Below, piece after piece: positions 35,034 to 43,655 of a stretch of 64,000 nt of DNA (position 1 is its first letter; each line of letters opens with the position of its first letter). A model generated the notes under the pieces. That model worked only from the letters and a program-made list of their open reading frames with translations. It was not told the DNA's origin and did not search any database. The DNA comes from Pseudomonas gingeri. GTDB taxonomy: Bacteria > Pseudomonadota > Gammaproteobacteria > Pseudomonadales > Pseudomonadaceae. The stretch spans positions 1-64,000 of the forward strand of contig NZ_JACAOS010000015.1 in the NCBI RefSeq assembly GCF_013386165.1, written 5' to 3'. Both the position numbers and the translations under genes were made by a program.

Positions 35034-35450
35034 CTATAGCGAAGCTATCCACTCAGGGACTGCAGGCCGTTGCTGCGGGTCAGGAAATGCCTCCGCTTCC
35101 GGCCAATCGCGCAAAGCCTGAATGTAATCGACGAGCTCGTTGAATTGATCAGCTGAAAGCGTGGTGGGCCGATTAGAACCGATCTCGTCTTGATGACGTT
35201 CACGTAGCCACTTGACGCGCTCAATTTCGGTGTTGCGCCAAGCCCGCTCAAACTCGACGATCTGCTCGAAAGGCGGGTCAACGAGAATGGGCAGGCCTTT
35301 AGCATCGTGACCGCGAACCTTTCCCTCAGCCGGGCTGGCAATCACCGTTAGATAACGCTTCTCTGTAATCGGCGTTGCATCAGGAGGCATCTGCACATGT
35401 ATGCCTTCCAGGTATGTGCAGCCGGTTTGTTGACTATAGAAACGCTGCAT
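35034..35450 (-). CDS. Tail fibre assembly chaperone
   Basis: 138 residues. WRNTEIERVKWLRERHQDEIGSNRPTTLSADQFNELVDYIQALRDWPE is the tail assembly chaperone C-terminal pattern. It lies directly after the fibre gene (4-base gap), the expected place for a fibre chaperone. Confidence 0.85.
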   Translation of the reverse strand: MQRFYSQQTGCTYLEGIHVQMPPDATPITEKRYLTVIASPAEGKVRGHDAKGLPILVDPPFEQIVEFERAWRNTEIERVKWLRERHQDEIGSNRPTTLSADQFNELVDYIQALRDWPEAEAFPDPQQRPAVPEWIASL

Positions 35451-35453
35451 GTC

Positions 35454-36956
35454 CTAGCTCCCTATCGCAAAAATTCGGGCAGCTGAATTGATTACTCCCC
35501 AGTTGTAGAGCGGCACCGATGACGCGGTCGGCGTCCCCGCGACTACGTTCCCAGCATTCCCGTTACCAGCCCGACCAAGCGGCGCCCCAATCGCCCAGTA
35601 GCACACCACTGGAAAAGCGATCGGCCAAGACACAGATCCAACCCCACCCGGTGCAACATCTACCGAGGTAGTCCACTGAATAATCATGCTGCCAAGCCAG
35701 CTCGGGAAGATGATGTAACCATTAGACGTGAGGCTTAAAGCGAACCCCATTCGCAGTTTTTTCGGTGTGACTGCCGTTGCGTCATCTACACCCGCATTAA
35801 CAAGCGCCTGCGTCGAAATCTTCAGCCAGCCCGATGTTGCTTCAGTCGCAGCAACAACAAGCTTGGCCAGGCGTATCGCGAGCGTCTTGGGAGTGACAGG
35901 TGCAGTGTTATTTACGCCTGCGTCGAGCTGGTCATCAGTCGCGACATTGCCGGTATGCAGATCTTCTTTCCAGGAAGACCATACCCCGACAGACTTACGC
36001 CGAAAGTACTTCGTATCAGCCGAATAGCAGTACCACTGTTGGACAGCCGCGTTGGCGTTGTAAACGAGCTGAAGAACCATATCCCCTGAAGTCGCCTGCG
36101 GCGGACCATTTACGAGGCTGATCCCCGCCGCACCGAAAAATCCGGTCCGGTACGGAATAGCATTGGCATCTTGAAATGGCTCAACAGTCGACATCAGACC
36201 GCCTGCGCCGACAGTCATCAAACGACCTGGCGTGGCATCAGTTACACCGGACTGAGTCGCCAGCCCCAACTTTTTTACTATGGCCTGGAACACACGCAAG
36301 ACGCTCATTGGTTTGACGTTGTCTTGGCCGGACTGGACTTCAGCCTCCTCTTGACTCGCCATATCAATACCGTACCCAGCCAGCGTGGTCGGATTGCTAC
36401 CAGACTGAACGATCCCTCGCTGATCGATGGTCACACGACGGTAAGTGCCCGGAGTCTTGTCCTCGGGCAACAGGAGCTTCAAAGACAAGTCAACGTACTC
36501 ACGGGTTGCGAGCACAACCGAGGGGTCAATCTTCAAGACGATGTTGCCAGTGCTTGAAACGATGAAGTTCATCCGCACGATCTGCGTACGTCCAGACCCT
36601 TGCGATAGCGATGGTTTGAAGCTTGGCGCACAGTTCGCCACCGCGACCAGGTCACCAGCCTCGTCATAAAGGCCAATTTCCCGCACCCACCAGCCACCGA
36701 CATCCGGGGGGATGACCTGTTCGGCGATGATCACAGCCGGGTTGACCGGATCAGTCTTGAGTTGATTCAACGGAGCCCGGCGCCGCTCGTTGATCAGTTT
36801 TTTTTGCAGACGGTCGGGTATAGGGTCAGTGCCGTTGGCATCGCCGACCCCCAAATGGGTGAGTTTCCAGGGGATCCCCAGGGCATCAGCGTTGGCCTGT
36901 TTGGCCTCGCCCACGGCTGTGAGGATCGCGAAAAACTGCGAGTTCAGGTCGATCAT
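35454..36956 (-). CDS. Tail fibre protein
   Basis: 500 residues, receptor-binding fibre. The N-terminal 160 residues (DLNSQFFAILTAVGEAKQANADALGIPWKLTHLGVGDANG) match the P2 gpH-like attachment region. The middle contains repeats of the type N-(N/D)-x-T-A-V-T-P-K-x-L (GVNNTAPVTPKTLA and GVDDATAVTPKKLR). The C-terminus (NGYIIFPSWLGSMIIQW ... SWPIAFPVVCYWAIGA) is the gp53-like tip domain that meets the host receptor. Confidence 0.92.
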   Translation of the reverse strand: MIDLNSQFFAILTAVGEAKQANADALGIPWKLTHLGVGDANGTDPIPDRLQKKLINERRRAPLNQLKTDPVNPAVIIAEQVIPPDVGGWWVREIGLYDEAGDLVAVANCAPSFKPSLSQGSGRTQIVRMNFIVSSTGNIVLKIDPSVVLATREYVDLSLKLLLPEDKTPGTYRRVTIDQRGIVQSGSNPTTLAGYGIDMASQEEAEVQSGQDNVKPMSVLRVFQAIVKKLGLATQSGVTDATPGRLMTVGAGGLMSTVEPFQDANAIPYRTGFFGAAGISLVNGPPQATSGDMVLQLVYNANAAVQQWYCYSADTKYFRRKSVGVWSSWKEDLHTGNVATDDQLDAGVNNTAPVTPKTLAIRLAKLVVAATEATSGWLKISTQALVNAGVDDATAVTPKKLRMGFALSLTSNGYIIFPSWLGSMIIQWTTSVDVAPGGVGSVSWPIAFPVVCYWAIGAPLGRAGNGNAGNVVAGTPTASSVPLYNWGVINSAARIFAIGS

Positions 36957-37558
36957 GGGTACACATCCAGGGTGTCGATAGTGTGTTCACGCCCAGCGGC
37001 GCCGATATAGCCCGTGACATCAATGTCACGCTGCATCGGTGGGTAGACGTCGATTACGTCGCCGTCATAAAGGGCGACACCAATATTCAGGGTGCCCTGA
37101 CTTTCAAGGCTGATTGCCAGACCGGTCATGTGTCGGCTGACGGGTTTTGCGTCATCGATCAGGCGTTCCAGCTCGAGGTACATCTCTTCGGTGATACCGG
37201 TGTCGAGCACACCAACCTTCAAGGCAAAGGTGCCAGGCACACCGAGCGGGGTCGTCTGCCACCATTCCACCACCTCGATCAGGTAGCCCAACGGTTCAAC
37301 CACCCGCCGTAGCGCACCGATGGTGCCCTTGCGTTGGTGGATGTAGAACGCCGAACGGACTGCCTTGCGTTTGACCGCCTCGGGCCATTTGCTGTCCCAG
37401 CGGTCCACCGACCAGGCCCACGCCAGCCAGGGCAGGATATGGGCCGGACAGGTCTCAGGGCTGTACAACGAGCGCAGGGTTATGACCGTCTCTTCGGCGG
37501 TGGCGACCTCGATGGCACGCTCCAGCTGCGTGGAGTTGAGGGGTAACAAGCTGCGCAT
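36953..37558 (-). CDS. Baseplate wedge protein I
   Basis: 201 residues: MRSLLPLNSTQLERAIEVATAEETVITLRSLYSPETCPAHILPWLAWAWSVDRWD is P2 gpI. Start 37558 immediately follows the gpJ stop; a longer open frame upstream is rejected. The 3' end overlaps the fibre gene by 4 bp. Confidence 0.94.
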   Translation of the reverse strand: MRSLLPLNSTQLERAIEVATAEETVITLRSLYSPETCPAHILPWLAWAWSVDRWDSKWPEAVKRKAVRSAFYIHQRKGTIGALRRVVEPLGYLIEVVEWWQTTPLGVPGTFALKVGVLDTGITEEMYLELERLIDDAKPVSRHMTGLAISLESQGTLNIGVALYDGDVIDVYPPMQRDIDVTGYIGAAGREHTIDTLDVYP

Positions 37559-37559
37559 G

Positions 37560-38441
37560 TCAGCCCCCCTGAACCACGGTAAAGCCGGTGCAATAACCCG
37601 ACTGAAACTTTGTGGGTCGGATATCACTCCACTGCCGCAGCTCGACTCGACGCACTCCATTCAGGTGCACCTGGGCGTCTATGCCCGACCGCGCCACCTC
37701 AACCCCCAAGCGCCGACGAGGGTTGATCCAAGCCTTCAGGCGCCGGTTGGCCTCAACCAGGATCGCCTCGTTTTCCGAGCCCACGCCTTGCATGTACAGC
37801 ACTGCGTCGATCCGGTACTCCAGCACTTCGGTACTGCGCACTATCAGCCGGTCGGCCAGCGGGCGGATATCATCGTCGCTCAGGTAAGCCTCTACCTGAT
37901 CCAACAACGCCTGCTCGGCGTGACCGTTGCCAGTCAGGGCCTGCACGGTGACCACCACCTCGGCCGGTGCCGGGCTTTCCGCCGTGGCATCCCCCACCAA
38001 TGCCGAGGCGCTGCGGGCATGCAAGATGTAGCTGTTGCGTGGCCCGGCCGTGGTCAAGCCTTCATAGGCCAATTGCACTCGCTCGCGCAGGGCATCGTCG
38101 AACTCTTTGACCTCTACGACCGGCGGTACGGCCAGCAGATCTTGCTGCTGGATGACCAGACGCTTGAGGTTGACGTTGCCCGCCAGATGATCAAGATCAC
38201 CCTCTTCGGCGTAGGCCAACAACTGGGCCTTTGCCGCATCGTTGACCCGCGCTCTGTTCTGCATTCGGCGATAAGCTGACAGCTCCAACAGCTTCACCAC
38301 CGGGTCGCTCTCCAGCTCGGCGGACCAGTTGTCTCCCATGTACCCGCGAAAGGTTTCTAGCTCTTCCTCGTAGAGAGCCTCGAAGTCGAGCGGCTCCAGC
38401 ACCTGGGGTGCCGGCAACGCCGACAGATCAACTGTACTCAT
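37560..38441 (-). CDS. Baseplate wedge protein J
   Basis: 293 residues, P2 gpJ (baseplate J-like): LEPLDFEALYEEELETFRGYMGDNWSAELESDPVVKLLELSAYRRMQNRARVNDAAKAQLLAYAEEGDLDHLAGN is highly characteristic. Overlaps gpW by 4 bp. Confidence 0.95.
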   Translation of the reverse strand: MSTVDLSALPAPQVLEPLDFEALYEEELETFRGYMGDNWSAELESDPVVKLLELSAYRRMQNRARVNDAAKAQLLAYAEEGDLDHLAGNVNLKRLVIQQQDLLAVPPVVEVKEFDDALRERVQLAYEGLTTAGPRNSYILHARSASALVGDATAESPAPAEVVVTVQALTGNGHAEQALLDQVEAYLSDDDIRPLADRLIVRSTEVLEYRIDAVLYMQGVGSENEAILVEANRRLKAWINPRRRLGVEVARSGIDAQVHLNGVRRVELRQWSDIRPTKFQSGYCTGFTVVQGG

Positions 38442-38764
38442 GCAGACACCCTCAGTAATCGGCTTTCGCCCAGATAGTCGCCAGTCAGCTCAAGGTCGAT
38501 ACGACCCGAAACCACAGCCAGCACCCGGACCTGTTTGAGTTTCAGCCGCGGCTCCCAGCGACCGATGGCACGAGCTACTTCCGCTTGCACGGCACTTTTC
38601 CAGCCAGCGTTGACCGGCAGATCGACAAAGCGCCGCAGCTTGCTGCCGTACTCAGGACGCATCCGCCGGCTACCCAACGGGGTGCCGAGGATGTCTTCGA
38701 TGGACTGCGAGAGATGAGCAAGACCGGAGATTGGTTGGCCGGTGCGGCGATCCATTCCGATCAT
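38438..38764 (-). CDS. Baseplate wedge protein W (gp25-like)
   Basis: 108 residues: MIGMDRRTGQPISGLAHLSQSIEDILGTPLGSRRMRPEYGSKLRRFVDLP is P2 gpW / T4 gp25-like, a lysozyme-fold wedge protein without catalytic activity. Confidence 0.95.
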   Translation of the reverse strand: MIGMDRRTGQPISGLAHLSQSIEDILGTPLGSRRMRPEYGSKLRRFVDLPVNAGWKSAVQAEVARAIGRWEPRLKLKQVRVLAVVSGRIDLELTGDYLGESRLLRVSA

Positions 38765-38769
38765 GGCAA

Positions 38770-39027
38770 TTACTCCGTCAGCGGTTCCAGATCGGGATGA
38801 GCAAGCAGGAAGGCATGCTGCTCATCGCCAAATGCACAGACCCGGGCAGCGACGACGGGCAACGTGCTGCCGTCAGACATGACCAAGGTGCGCGAGGTGT
38901 ACAGGGTGTCGCGAAAGGCACGCGCCGGGCCAATGGCCCGGCGCGCCTGCGTAATCGATGGTGGGTCGAGGGTTTCGACAGGCCACGTATCCGGCGGGCT
39001 GTCAGATTTGCCTTTATTCATGGGCAT
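38770..39027 (-). CDS. Small unknown baseplate-region protein
   Basis: 85 residues, MPMNKGKSDSPPDTWPVETLDPPSITQARRAIGPARAFRDTLYTSRTLV; common between V and W genes in Pseudomonas myoviral prophages, function not known. A hairpin with TTTTCGTTTCTGGAG precedes it. Confidence 0.75.
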   Translation of the reverse strand: MPMNKGKSDSPPDTWPVETLDPPSITQARRAIGPARAFRDTLYTSRTLVMSDGSTLPVVAARVCAFGDEQHAFLLAHPDLEPLTE

Positions 39028-39032
39028 GCTCC

Positions 39033-39061
39033 AGAAACGAAAATGCCCGCACGCGGCGGGC
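39033..39061 (-). terminator. Hairpin ahead of the 85-residue gene
   Basis: GCCCGC-cgcgt-GCGGGC then ATTTTCGTTTCTGGAG on the minus strand. Short U-run; likely partial terminator or RNA end-protection element. Confidence 0.5.
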
Positions 39062-39078
39062 AGGGTTAACGGGGGATA

Positions 39079-39639
39079 TCAGTGGGTGTGGTGGTTGCTG
39101 TTACCTGTGGCGTCGATGATCGATGCATCGCAAGTGACGTTGCCGGTTATGTGCAACGGACCATCGACTGTGACCTCGCCCACCAGGTCAATCTTGCCAG
39201 ACACTACACGGATCCGATCCGGTGTGACTTCTAACACCGAGCCACCGACATGGATGGTCACCGTGCCCACCGGCAGATCAATCGTGTAGCTGTTGGCCTG
39301 CCAGTCGTAGACAAGCGAGCCCCCATCGTCAAAACGCCAGACTTCCACATGATCACGGTTATCCGGTTGGGGGCCGGCGCTGCTATACAACCCAGGGACA
39401 AAGGTGCCGATACCCGGGACACCGCTGGGATTGAGTAGGGCCCCGCCCTCTCCCAGGCTCGGCACCCGCCAGTGTCGAGCCTTGCCAGCGGCCTGGCTGT
39501 GCCAACGCACCCATGGGCTGACCCAATCCCCAGACCTGACACGGATCATTCCCTCGGCCAGATCGACCGCGCATACAACGCAAGGCATCAACATGGCAGC
39601 AATCATGCGGTCGTGCTGCGCCAACGCATAACCTGCCAT
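39079..39639 (-). CDS. Baseplate assembly protein V (tail spike)
   Basis: 186 residues, P2 gpV: RVRSGDWVSPWVRWHSQAAGKARHWRVPSLGEGGALLNPSGVPGIGTFVPGLYS gives the OB-fold, followed by a beta-helical spike (DGPLHITGNVTCDASI) and a histidine-rich tip (GNSNHHTH) that binds iron in homologues. ATG 39639 has GGAGGAT upstream and overlaps the previous stop (TAATG). Confidence 0.93.
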   Translation of the reverse strand: MAGYALAQHDRMIAAMLMPCVVCAVDLAEGMIRVRSGDWVSPWVRWHSQAAGKARHWRVPSLGEGGALLNPSGVPGIGTFVPGLYSSAGPQPDNRDHVEVWRFDDGGSLVYDWQANSYTIDLPVGTVTIHVGGSVLEVTPDRIRVVSGKIDLVGEVTVDGPLHITGNVTCDASIIDATGNSNHHTH

Positions 39640-40151
39640 TACAGATCCTCCGGTTTGACCTGACCGACACCAGGCAGATCCAGCACCAGCGTGCCCGGCG
39701 GCTGATCCGGCCAAGGCCACTCCTCAACGCCGAGGTAGACCTCCTGAGTCCACTCGACCAACCAGACCGAGTAGCTGTCCAGATCGGGCTTGGTCCAGTC
39801 CCGTCCCGCTTGGACGAACTCGGCAGGCTCGACCGGCAGCCCCCAAGTCTGCGCCCGGAGCATCACGGCAAGCTGAGTCGACAAATGCACCGCTTGCTGG
39901 TGGTGCACGCCGCTGATCGGATCAACGATGATCCGCGCCTCAAACTTGCATTTGAGCACGGTCTCACCGGTGCCCGGATCCTTCGCAGGCTCGAACTCCG
40001 ACATCTCCAGGAACACCGATGGCAGTGGAATGCCTTGGTTCTCCTCGATCACCGGCCAGAACACAACGGCCTGAACACCTGGCAGATGCTCGGTCAGGTG
40101 TCGCTCGATAGCGTCGTACAACTGATCAAGGCTGAATGCTTCCTCAGACAC
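39639..40151 (-). CDS. Unknown tail protein, possible tail terminator
   Basis: 170 residues: LDQLYDAIERHLTEHLPGVQAVVFWPVIEENQGIPLPSVFLEMSEFEPAKDPGTGETVLKCKFEARI. Size and place, between a gpZ-like protein and gpV, suit a tail terminator (lambda gpU role), but this is inference from order. Confidence 0.65.
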   Translation of the reverse strand: MSEEAFSLDQLYDAIERHLTEHLPGVQAVVFWPVIEENQGIPLPSVFLEMSEFEPAKDPGTGETVLKCKFEARIIVDPISGVHHQQAVHLSTQLAVMLRAQTWGLPVEPAEFVQAGRDWTKPDLDSYSVWLVEWTQEVYLGVEEWPWPDQPPGTLVLDLPGVGQVKPEDL

Positions 40152-40800
40152 GGTTGGCCCCCTTCAGGTACTTCTGCAGTTCAAAGTTGAGTTCCTGCTT
40201 GAGGATCTCCATCAAGCGTTCGTCAGCGCGCTTGATCCAGGTGTCAAAGAGCGCCCTCGACTGGTCCAGCGACACTTTGGCTTTCGCCAGCGGGAAGCGG
40301 TTGTCGTTCTCTCGACTGAAACCGGAACTGCGCTTGCCCTGCAACGTTTCGGGGTAATCGTCCGCGTTGAAGTGCTTGCTTGCGGTGCGGATCCAGATAT
40401 CGGCGTCACCGCCGTAGACCTTCTTGAAGAACGCGCCTTGATAACGTCGTCCCGCCACAGACACCCCGCTACTGTTCTGCCTGGCCCGCCCGATCCGGCT
40501 GGCCTCGATAGCGTTCAAGCCAAACCACAGCTTGCCGCGCATCGTGTTGCCAGTAACGGGATAGGCCCGCAGTCGTTGCCGCACGGCGCCGATGGCGATC
40601 AGCTCCTGCTTGCCCACTGCCCGGGCAATGTGCGTGCGCAGCCAGCCCAACGTTTTGTTGATCGCTCGTCGCTGGGCAGCAACCGCAGCCTTGGGCACCA
40701 ACTGACCGAACGTGGCGAGCCCCTGAAGGTCTGCCGCGTTCGGCTGAATCGTGAGCATGCCGCTGTCACGCTTCTGCTCGGCGTAGCTGCCAATGCTCAT
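40144..40800 (-). CDS. Minor tail protein Z-like / tail completion protein
   Basis: 218 residues: VPKAAVAAQRRAINKTLGWLRTHIARAVGKQELIAIGAVRQRLRAYP resembles prophage minor tail protein Z. Thought to complete the tail top for head joining. Overlaps both neighbours by a few bases. Confidence 0.75.
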   Translation of the reverse strand: MSIGSYAEQKRDSGMLTIQPNAADLQGLATFGQLVPKAAVAAQRRAINKTLGWLRTHIARAVGKQELIAIGAVRQRLRAYPVTGNTMRGKLWFGLNAIEASRIGRARQNSSGVSVAGRRYQGAFFKKVYGGDADIWIRTASKHFNADDYPETLQGKRSSGFSRENDNRFPLAKAKVSLDQSRALFDTWIKRADERLMEILKQELNFELQKYLKGANRV

Positions 40801-41117
40801 GGGCGCTTCCTCAGGATCAAGGCGACCAGGCCGTCGCCACTGGGCTCCAGTTGCATCAAGTCATAGTCACCGCCGCCATCCAGCTTCGGTACATCGACGG
40901 TGACCAACAGCCCCTTTTTCAAGCCATCCGAATCGCTGACGCGGATCTCGAATGTCGGCTCACGTATGCCGGTGTTGGTCTTGCCGAACTTCGGTTGCCG
41001 CCATGGCGCGGAGAACATGCCGAGCACCGGTTCGTCATAGCCTTCGATCCGGGCACTGTCGCCCAGGGTTTCGAAGACCACATCGTCAATATCGTCGAGC
41101 AGCTCGCGAAACGACAT
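40797..41117 (-). CDS. Head-tail joining protein (FII-like)
   Basis: 106 residues from ATG 41117: MSFRELLDDIDDVVFETLGDSARIEGYDEPVLGMFSAPWRQPKFGKTNTGI. The fold pattern and position after the capsid gene suit the lambda FII-like head-tail connector. The upstream in-frame stretch lies in the capsid gene and is not used. Confidence 0.75.
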   Translation of the reverse strand: MSFRELLDDIDDVVFETLGDSARIEGYDEPVLGMFSAPWRQPKFGKTNTGIREPTFEIRVSDSDGLKKGLLVTVDVPKLDGGGDYDLMQLEPSGDGLVALILRKRP

Positions 41118-41119
41118 GA

Positions 41120-42115
41120 TCAGAGCTCCAGCAGGATCTGCGCTAGCGGCCGGGTGCACAGGTGCAGAGGGTTGGACTGAGCTTCGCCGGATACGCCCTT
41201 GTCGAAGTCCAGCATTTTGATCTTGCTGTAGTACGGCAGGCCTTGGGTGTTGACCGTTTCCATATAGTCGGCCGGGGCGAACACCGAGATGTACAAGTCG
41301 GGAACGCCCTCGGGGATCAGCAACGCTTTGTCTTCGTGAACGAAAGACACACCGGCCACCTTGCCGCGATAGCGCTCCCAGACGATCCCGCCGAACTCAA
41401 AGCTTTCACGAGCATCGCCGCGCAGGGAGGCCGCCTGCAGGGTGTTGAGATAGGTTTCCTTGACCGACTTGTGGGTAATCAGCTTGTTCCAGTAGTTCTT
41501 GCCGCAGAAGGCACGAGAACCGCTGCTTGTCACGTTGCCCAGCGCTTCCTCCTGCAGGTCCAGCGCGTCACCGCATTTGACTCGCACTTCAGTATTGGGG
41601 TCGTTCAACCCCATGGACAGCTTCTTGCGCGTCACACCGAAGGTCTTGTAGATATCCAGCAGCACTGTCTTGCCGTCGGCATCCAGGATCTGGCCGTTCA
41701 GCGCCCCCATGCGCTGATATTCGTGGGTGGCGTCCAATTGGCGGCGAACCTTTGCCAGCCGTGCATTGACCACATCCTGAACGGCTTGAAGTTCAGTGCG
41801 CGTGCCAAAGGCGCGAATGCCCTGAATTTCATCTGCCATGATCGAGAAGCGTTGCGGCAGGTGGACAGTGTTGAAAGGGATCATGCTGCGTTTGTTGCCA
41901 CCGACCACCAGGCCGGACGTGCCACGCTCGCCGGCCGGGACCAGCGCCAGGGTGTTGCCATCCTTTTCGACCTGCACAGTCAGGGTGGTGATGCCCTCCT
42001 CCTGAAACAGGCCCAGTGCGCCAATACGGCCCGGGACGTAGGGTTGATCGTTGATGGCGGCAGTCAGCGAGTGAACGGTGAAGGCGTCATCCTGAAAAAT
42101 GGCGATTTCGGCCAT
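41120..42115 (-). CDS. Major capsid protein (lambda gpE family)
   Basis: 331 residues, HK97 fold capsid of the lambda gpE group: DDAFTVHSLTAAINDQPYVPGRIGALGLFQEEGITTLTVQVEKDG and the C-terminal YMETVNTQGLPYYSKIKMLDFDKGVSGEAQSNPLHLC are characteristic. It is preceded by a strong hairpin and U7 run. Confidence 0.95.
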   Translation of the reverse strand: MAEIAIFQDDAFTVHSLTAAINDQPYVPGRIGALGLFQEEGITTLTVQVEKDGNTLALVPAGERGTSGLVVGGNKRSMIPFNTVHLPQRFSIMADEIQGIRAFGTRTELQAVQDVVNARLAKVRRQLDATHEYQRMGALNGQILDADGKTVLLDIYKTFGVTRKKLSMGLNDPNTEVRVKCGDALDLQEEALGNVTSSGSRAFCGKNYWNKLITHKSVKETYLNTLQAASLRGDARESFEFGGIVWERYRGKVAGVSFVHEDKALLIPEGVPDLYISVFAPADYMETVNTQGLPYYSKIKMLDFDKGVSGEAQSNPLHLCTRPLAQILLEL

Positions 42116-42131
42116 GGGTCAATCTCCAGAG

Positions 42132-42156
42132 ATAAAAAAACCCGCACATGGCGGGC
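42132..42156 (-). terminator. Hairpin and U7 run ahead of the capsid gene
   Basis: Minus strand: CCCGC-catgt-GCGGG followed by seven U residues, then ATCTCTGGAG, the capsid ribosome site. A good intrinsic terminator lying between decoration and capsid genes. Confidence 0.75.
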
Positions 42157-42177
42157 TCTGTGAAAAGAGGGATCGTC

Positions 42178-42522
42178 TCAGCGGACGATAAGGAAGTGCT
42201 TGGCCAGGGATACCTCGGCCGCCGGGTCAAGGCCAGTCAGGTGGGCTTCGCTGACTTCTGCCAACCGCACCACGGCGCGACCTCGACGCACCAGGTCCGA
42301 CTCACCGATGGGGCCGTAGAGGATCGCAACAGCGTTCTCGCTGCCGTCTTCCGCCAGCGGGTTGTAGGGTGCAAATTCGGCCGTGGCGGTGACCAAGCCA
42401 AGCACCTGCCCTGGCCACAGCTCAGTTCCTGCCACGACGTTGATGGCCTCGCGTGAAATGTTGCCGGCACCTTCGGACAGCAGGAACTCGCCCGCATGCA
42501 TCGGTTCGTGTTTGATGGTCAT
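42178..42522 (-). CDS. Head decoration protein (lambda gpD family)
   Basis: 114 residues: HEPMHAGEFLLSEGAGNISREAINVVAGTELWPGQVLGLVTATAEFAPYNPLAEDGSENAVAILY. Trimeric capsid-stabilising protein. Overlaps the protease gene by 4 bp. Confidence 0.92.
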   Translation of the reverse strand: MTIKHEPMHAGEFLLSEGAGNISREAINVVAGTELWPGQVLGLVTATAEFAPYNPLAEDGSENAVAILYGPIGESDLVRRGRAVVRLAEVSEAHLTGLDPAAEVSLAKHFLIVR

Positions 42523-43655
42523 GTTCTTGCTCCTGTTGCAGATGGGGATTGCCCGGACTGCGCCGCCTTACGGGCAGCATAGATACCGGATGGGTCGGGT
42601 TGTTTGGCCTGAGCCTTGGCAGGCGGGTCAGTGTCCAGCGGCAGGCTGCTGTCGATTTCAAAGCCCCCGCCACTGCCCACCAGCTTGTCGAACAGGCGTC
42701 CTCGAACGGCGTCGGCGTCGAGCCCTGCCCTGACGAACTCAAGGGTGCACTCTGGCAAACGGGCCGCCACGCACAGATCGCGAACTGCCTTGGCTCGCGT
42801 CAATGCCGCTTGCACCGTGGCTTCATCGACCAGCTTGGTTGTGGCAATCAAAGGTTCGACCAGATTGCTGATCCCGGCCTTGTTGCACTCCTGGGTGATC
42901 AGCAGGGCCAACGCCGCTGAATCGAGCACTGTGCGAGGCGAATCCTTCACCACCGGATCCTGCGGGGAATCGAGCAGATCCAGCAGGGCCTTGGGTGTGT
43001 GCTGGTATTTCTGCATCACCGTGCCCTGCCCCAGACACGCCTTGATTTGCACACCGTCGCCGATCTCGTCGGCCAGCCCCAGCGCGACGGCCTCGCTGGC
43101 CGTGAGCCAGGTTTCAGCATTGACCAGACGCCGCAGCTCGACTTCATCGATATCTGGGGCCTTGGCTTTGTAGGCCGTGATGATGACCTCCAGCGCCTGA
43201 TCGAGCGCCGAGGCAACCTTGCGCAGATCCTCAGCATCTCCTGCCGCGTAGGTCCAGGGGTTGTGAATCATCAGCATGGCGTTGGCCGCGATCACGACCT
43301 TGTGTGCACCGCAAACCGCGACGCTGGCAGCGCTGGCCGCCAGGGCATCGACACGCCCGACACAACGGTCACCCAGGCGGGACAAGGCGTTGTGAATCGC
43401 CAGACCGTCGAACAGATCACCGCCGATGCTGTTGAAGGCGACCACAACCTGGGACACGCCATCGTCCATCGCCGCGAGGTCACGCACGAACTGATTGGCG
43501 GTAATGCCCCAGGCGCCGATCTCGCCGTACACGTAGACCTCGATGACCTTACTGCCGGCCTCGCCGCTGGCCTTGAGGTTGTACCAGGTCTTCTCCTGGG
43601 TCGCCGGCTGACTGCCGGCCATGTTGAAAATGCGTAGAGGCTGAAACAGGTTCAT
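42519..43655 (-). CDS. ClpP-fold head maturation protease/scaffold
   Basis: 378 residues, S14/S49-like prohead protease: FNSIGGDLFDGLAIHNALS, the serine in ALAASAASVAVCGAHKV and the histidine in AMLMIHNPWT form the active site; the remainder (about 220-378) is the likely scaffold. It cleaves scaffold and portal during maturation. Overlaps the portal gene. Confidence 0.92.
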   Translation of the reverse strand: MNLFQPLRIFNMAGSQPATQEKTWYNLKASGEAGSKVIEVYVYGEIGAWGITANQFVRDLAAMDDGVSQVVVAFNSIGGDLFDGLAIHNALSRLGDRCVGRVDALAASAASVAVCGAHKVVIAANAMLMIHNPWTYAAGDAEDLRKVASALDQALEVIITAYKAKAPDIDEVELRRLVNAETWLTASEAVALGLADEIGDGVQIKACLGQGTVMQKYQHTPKALLDLLDSPQDPVVKDSPRTVLDSAALALLITQECNKAGISNLVEPLIATTKLVDEATVQAALTRAKAVRDLCVAARLPECTLEFVRAGLDADAVRGRLFDKLVGSGGGFEIDSSLPLDTDPPAKAQAKQPDPSGIYAARKAAQSGQSPSATGART

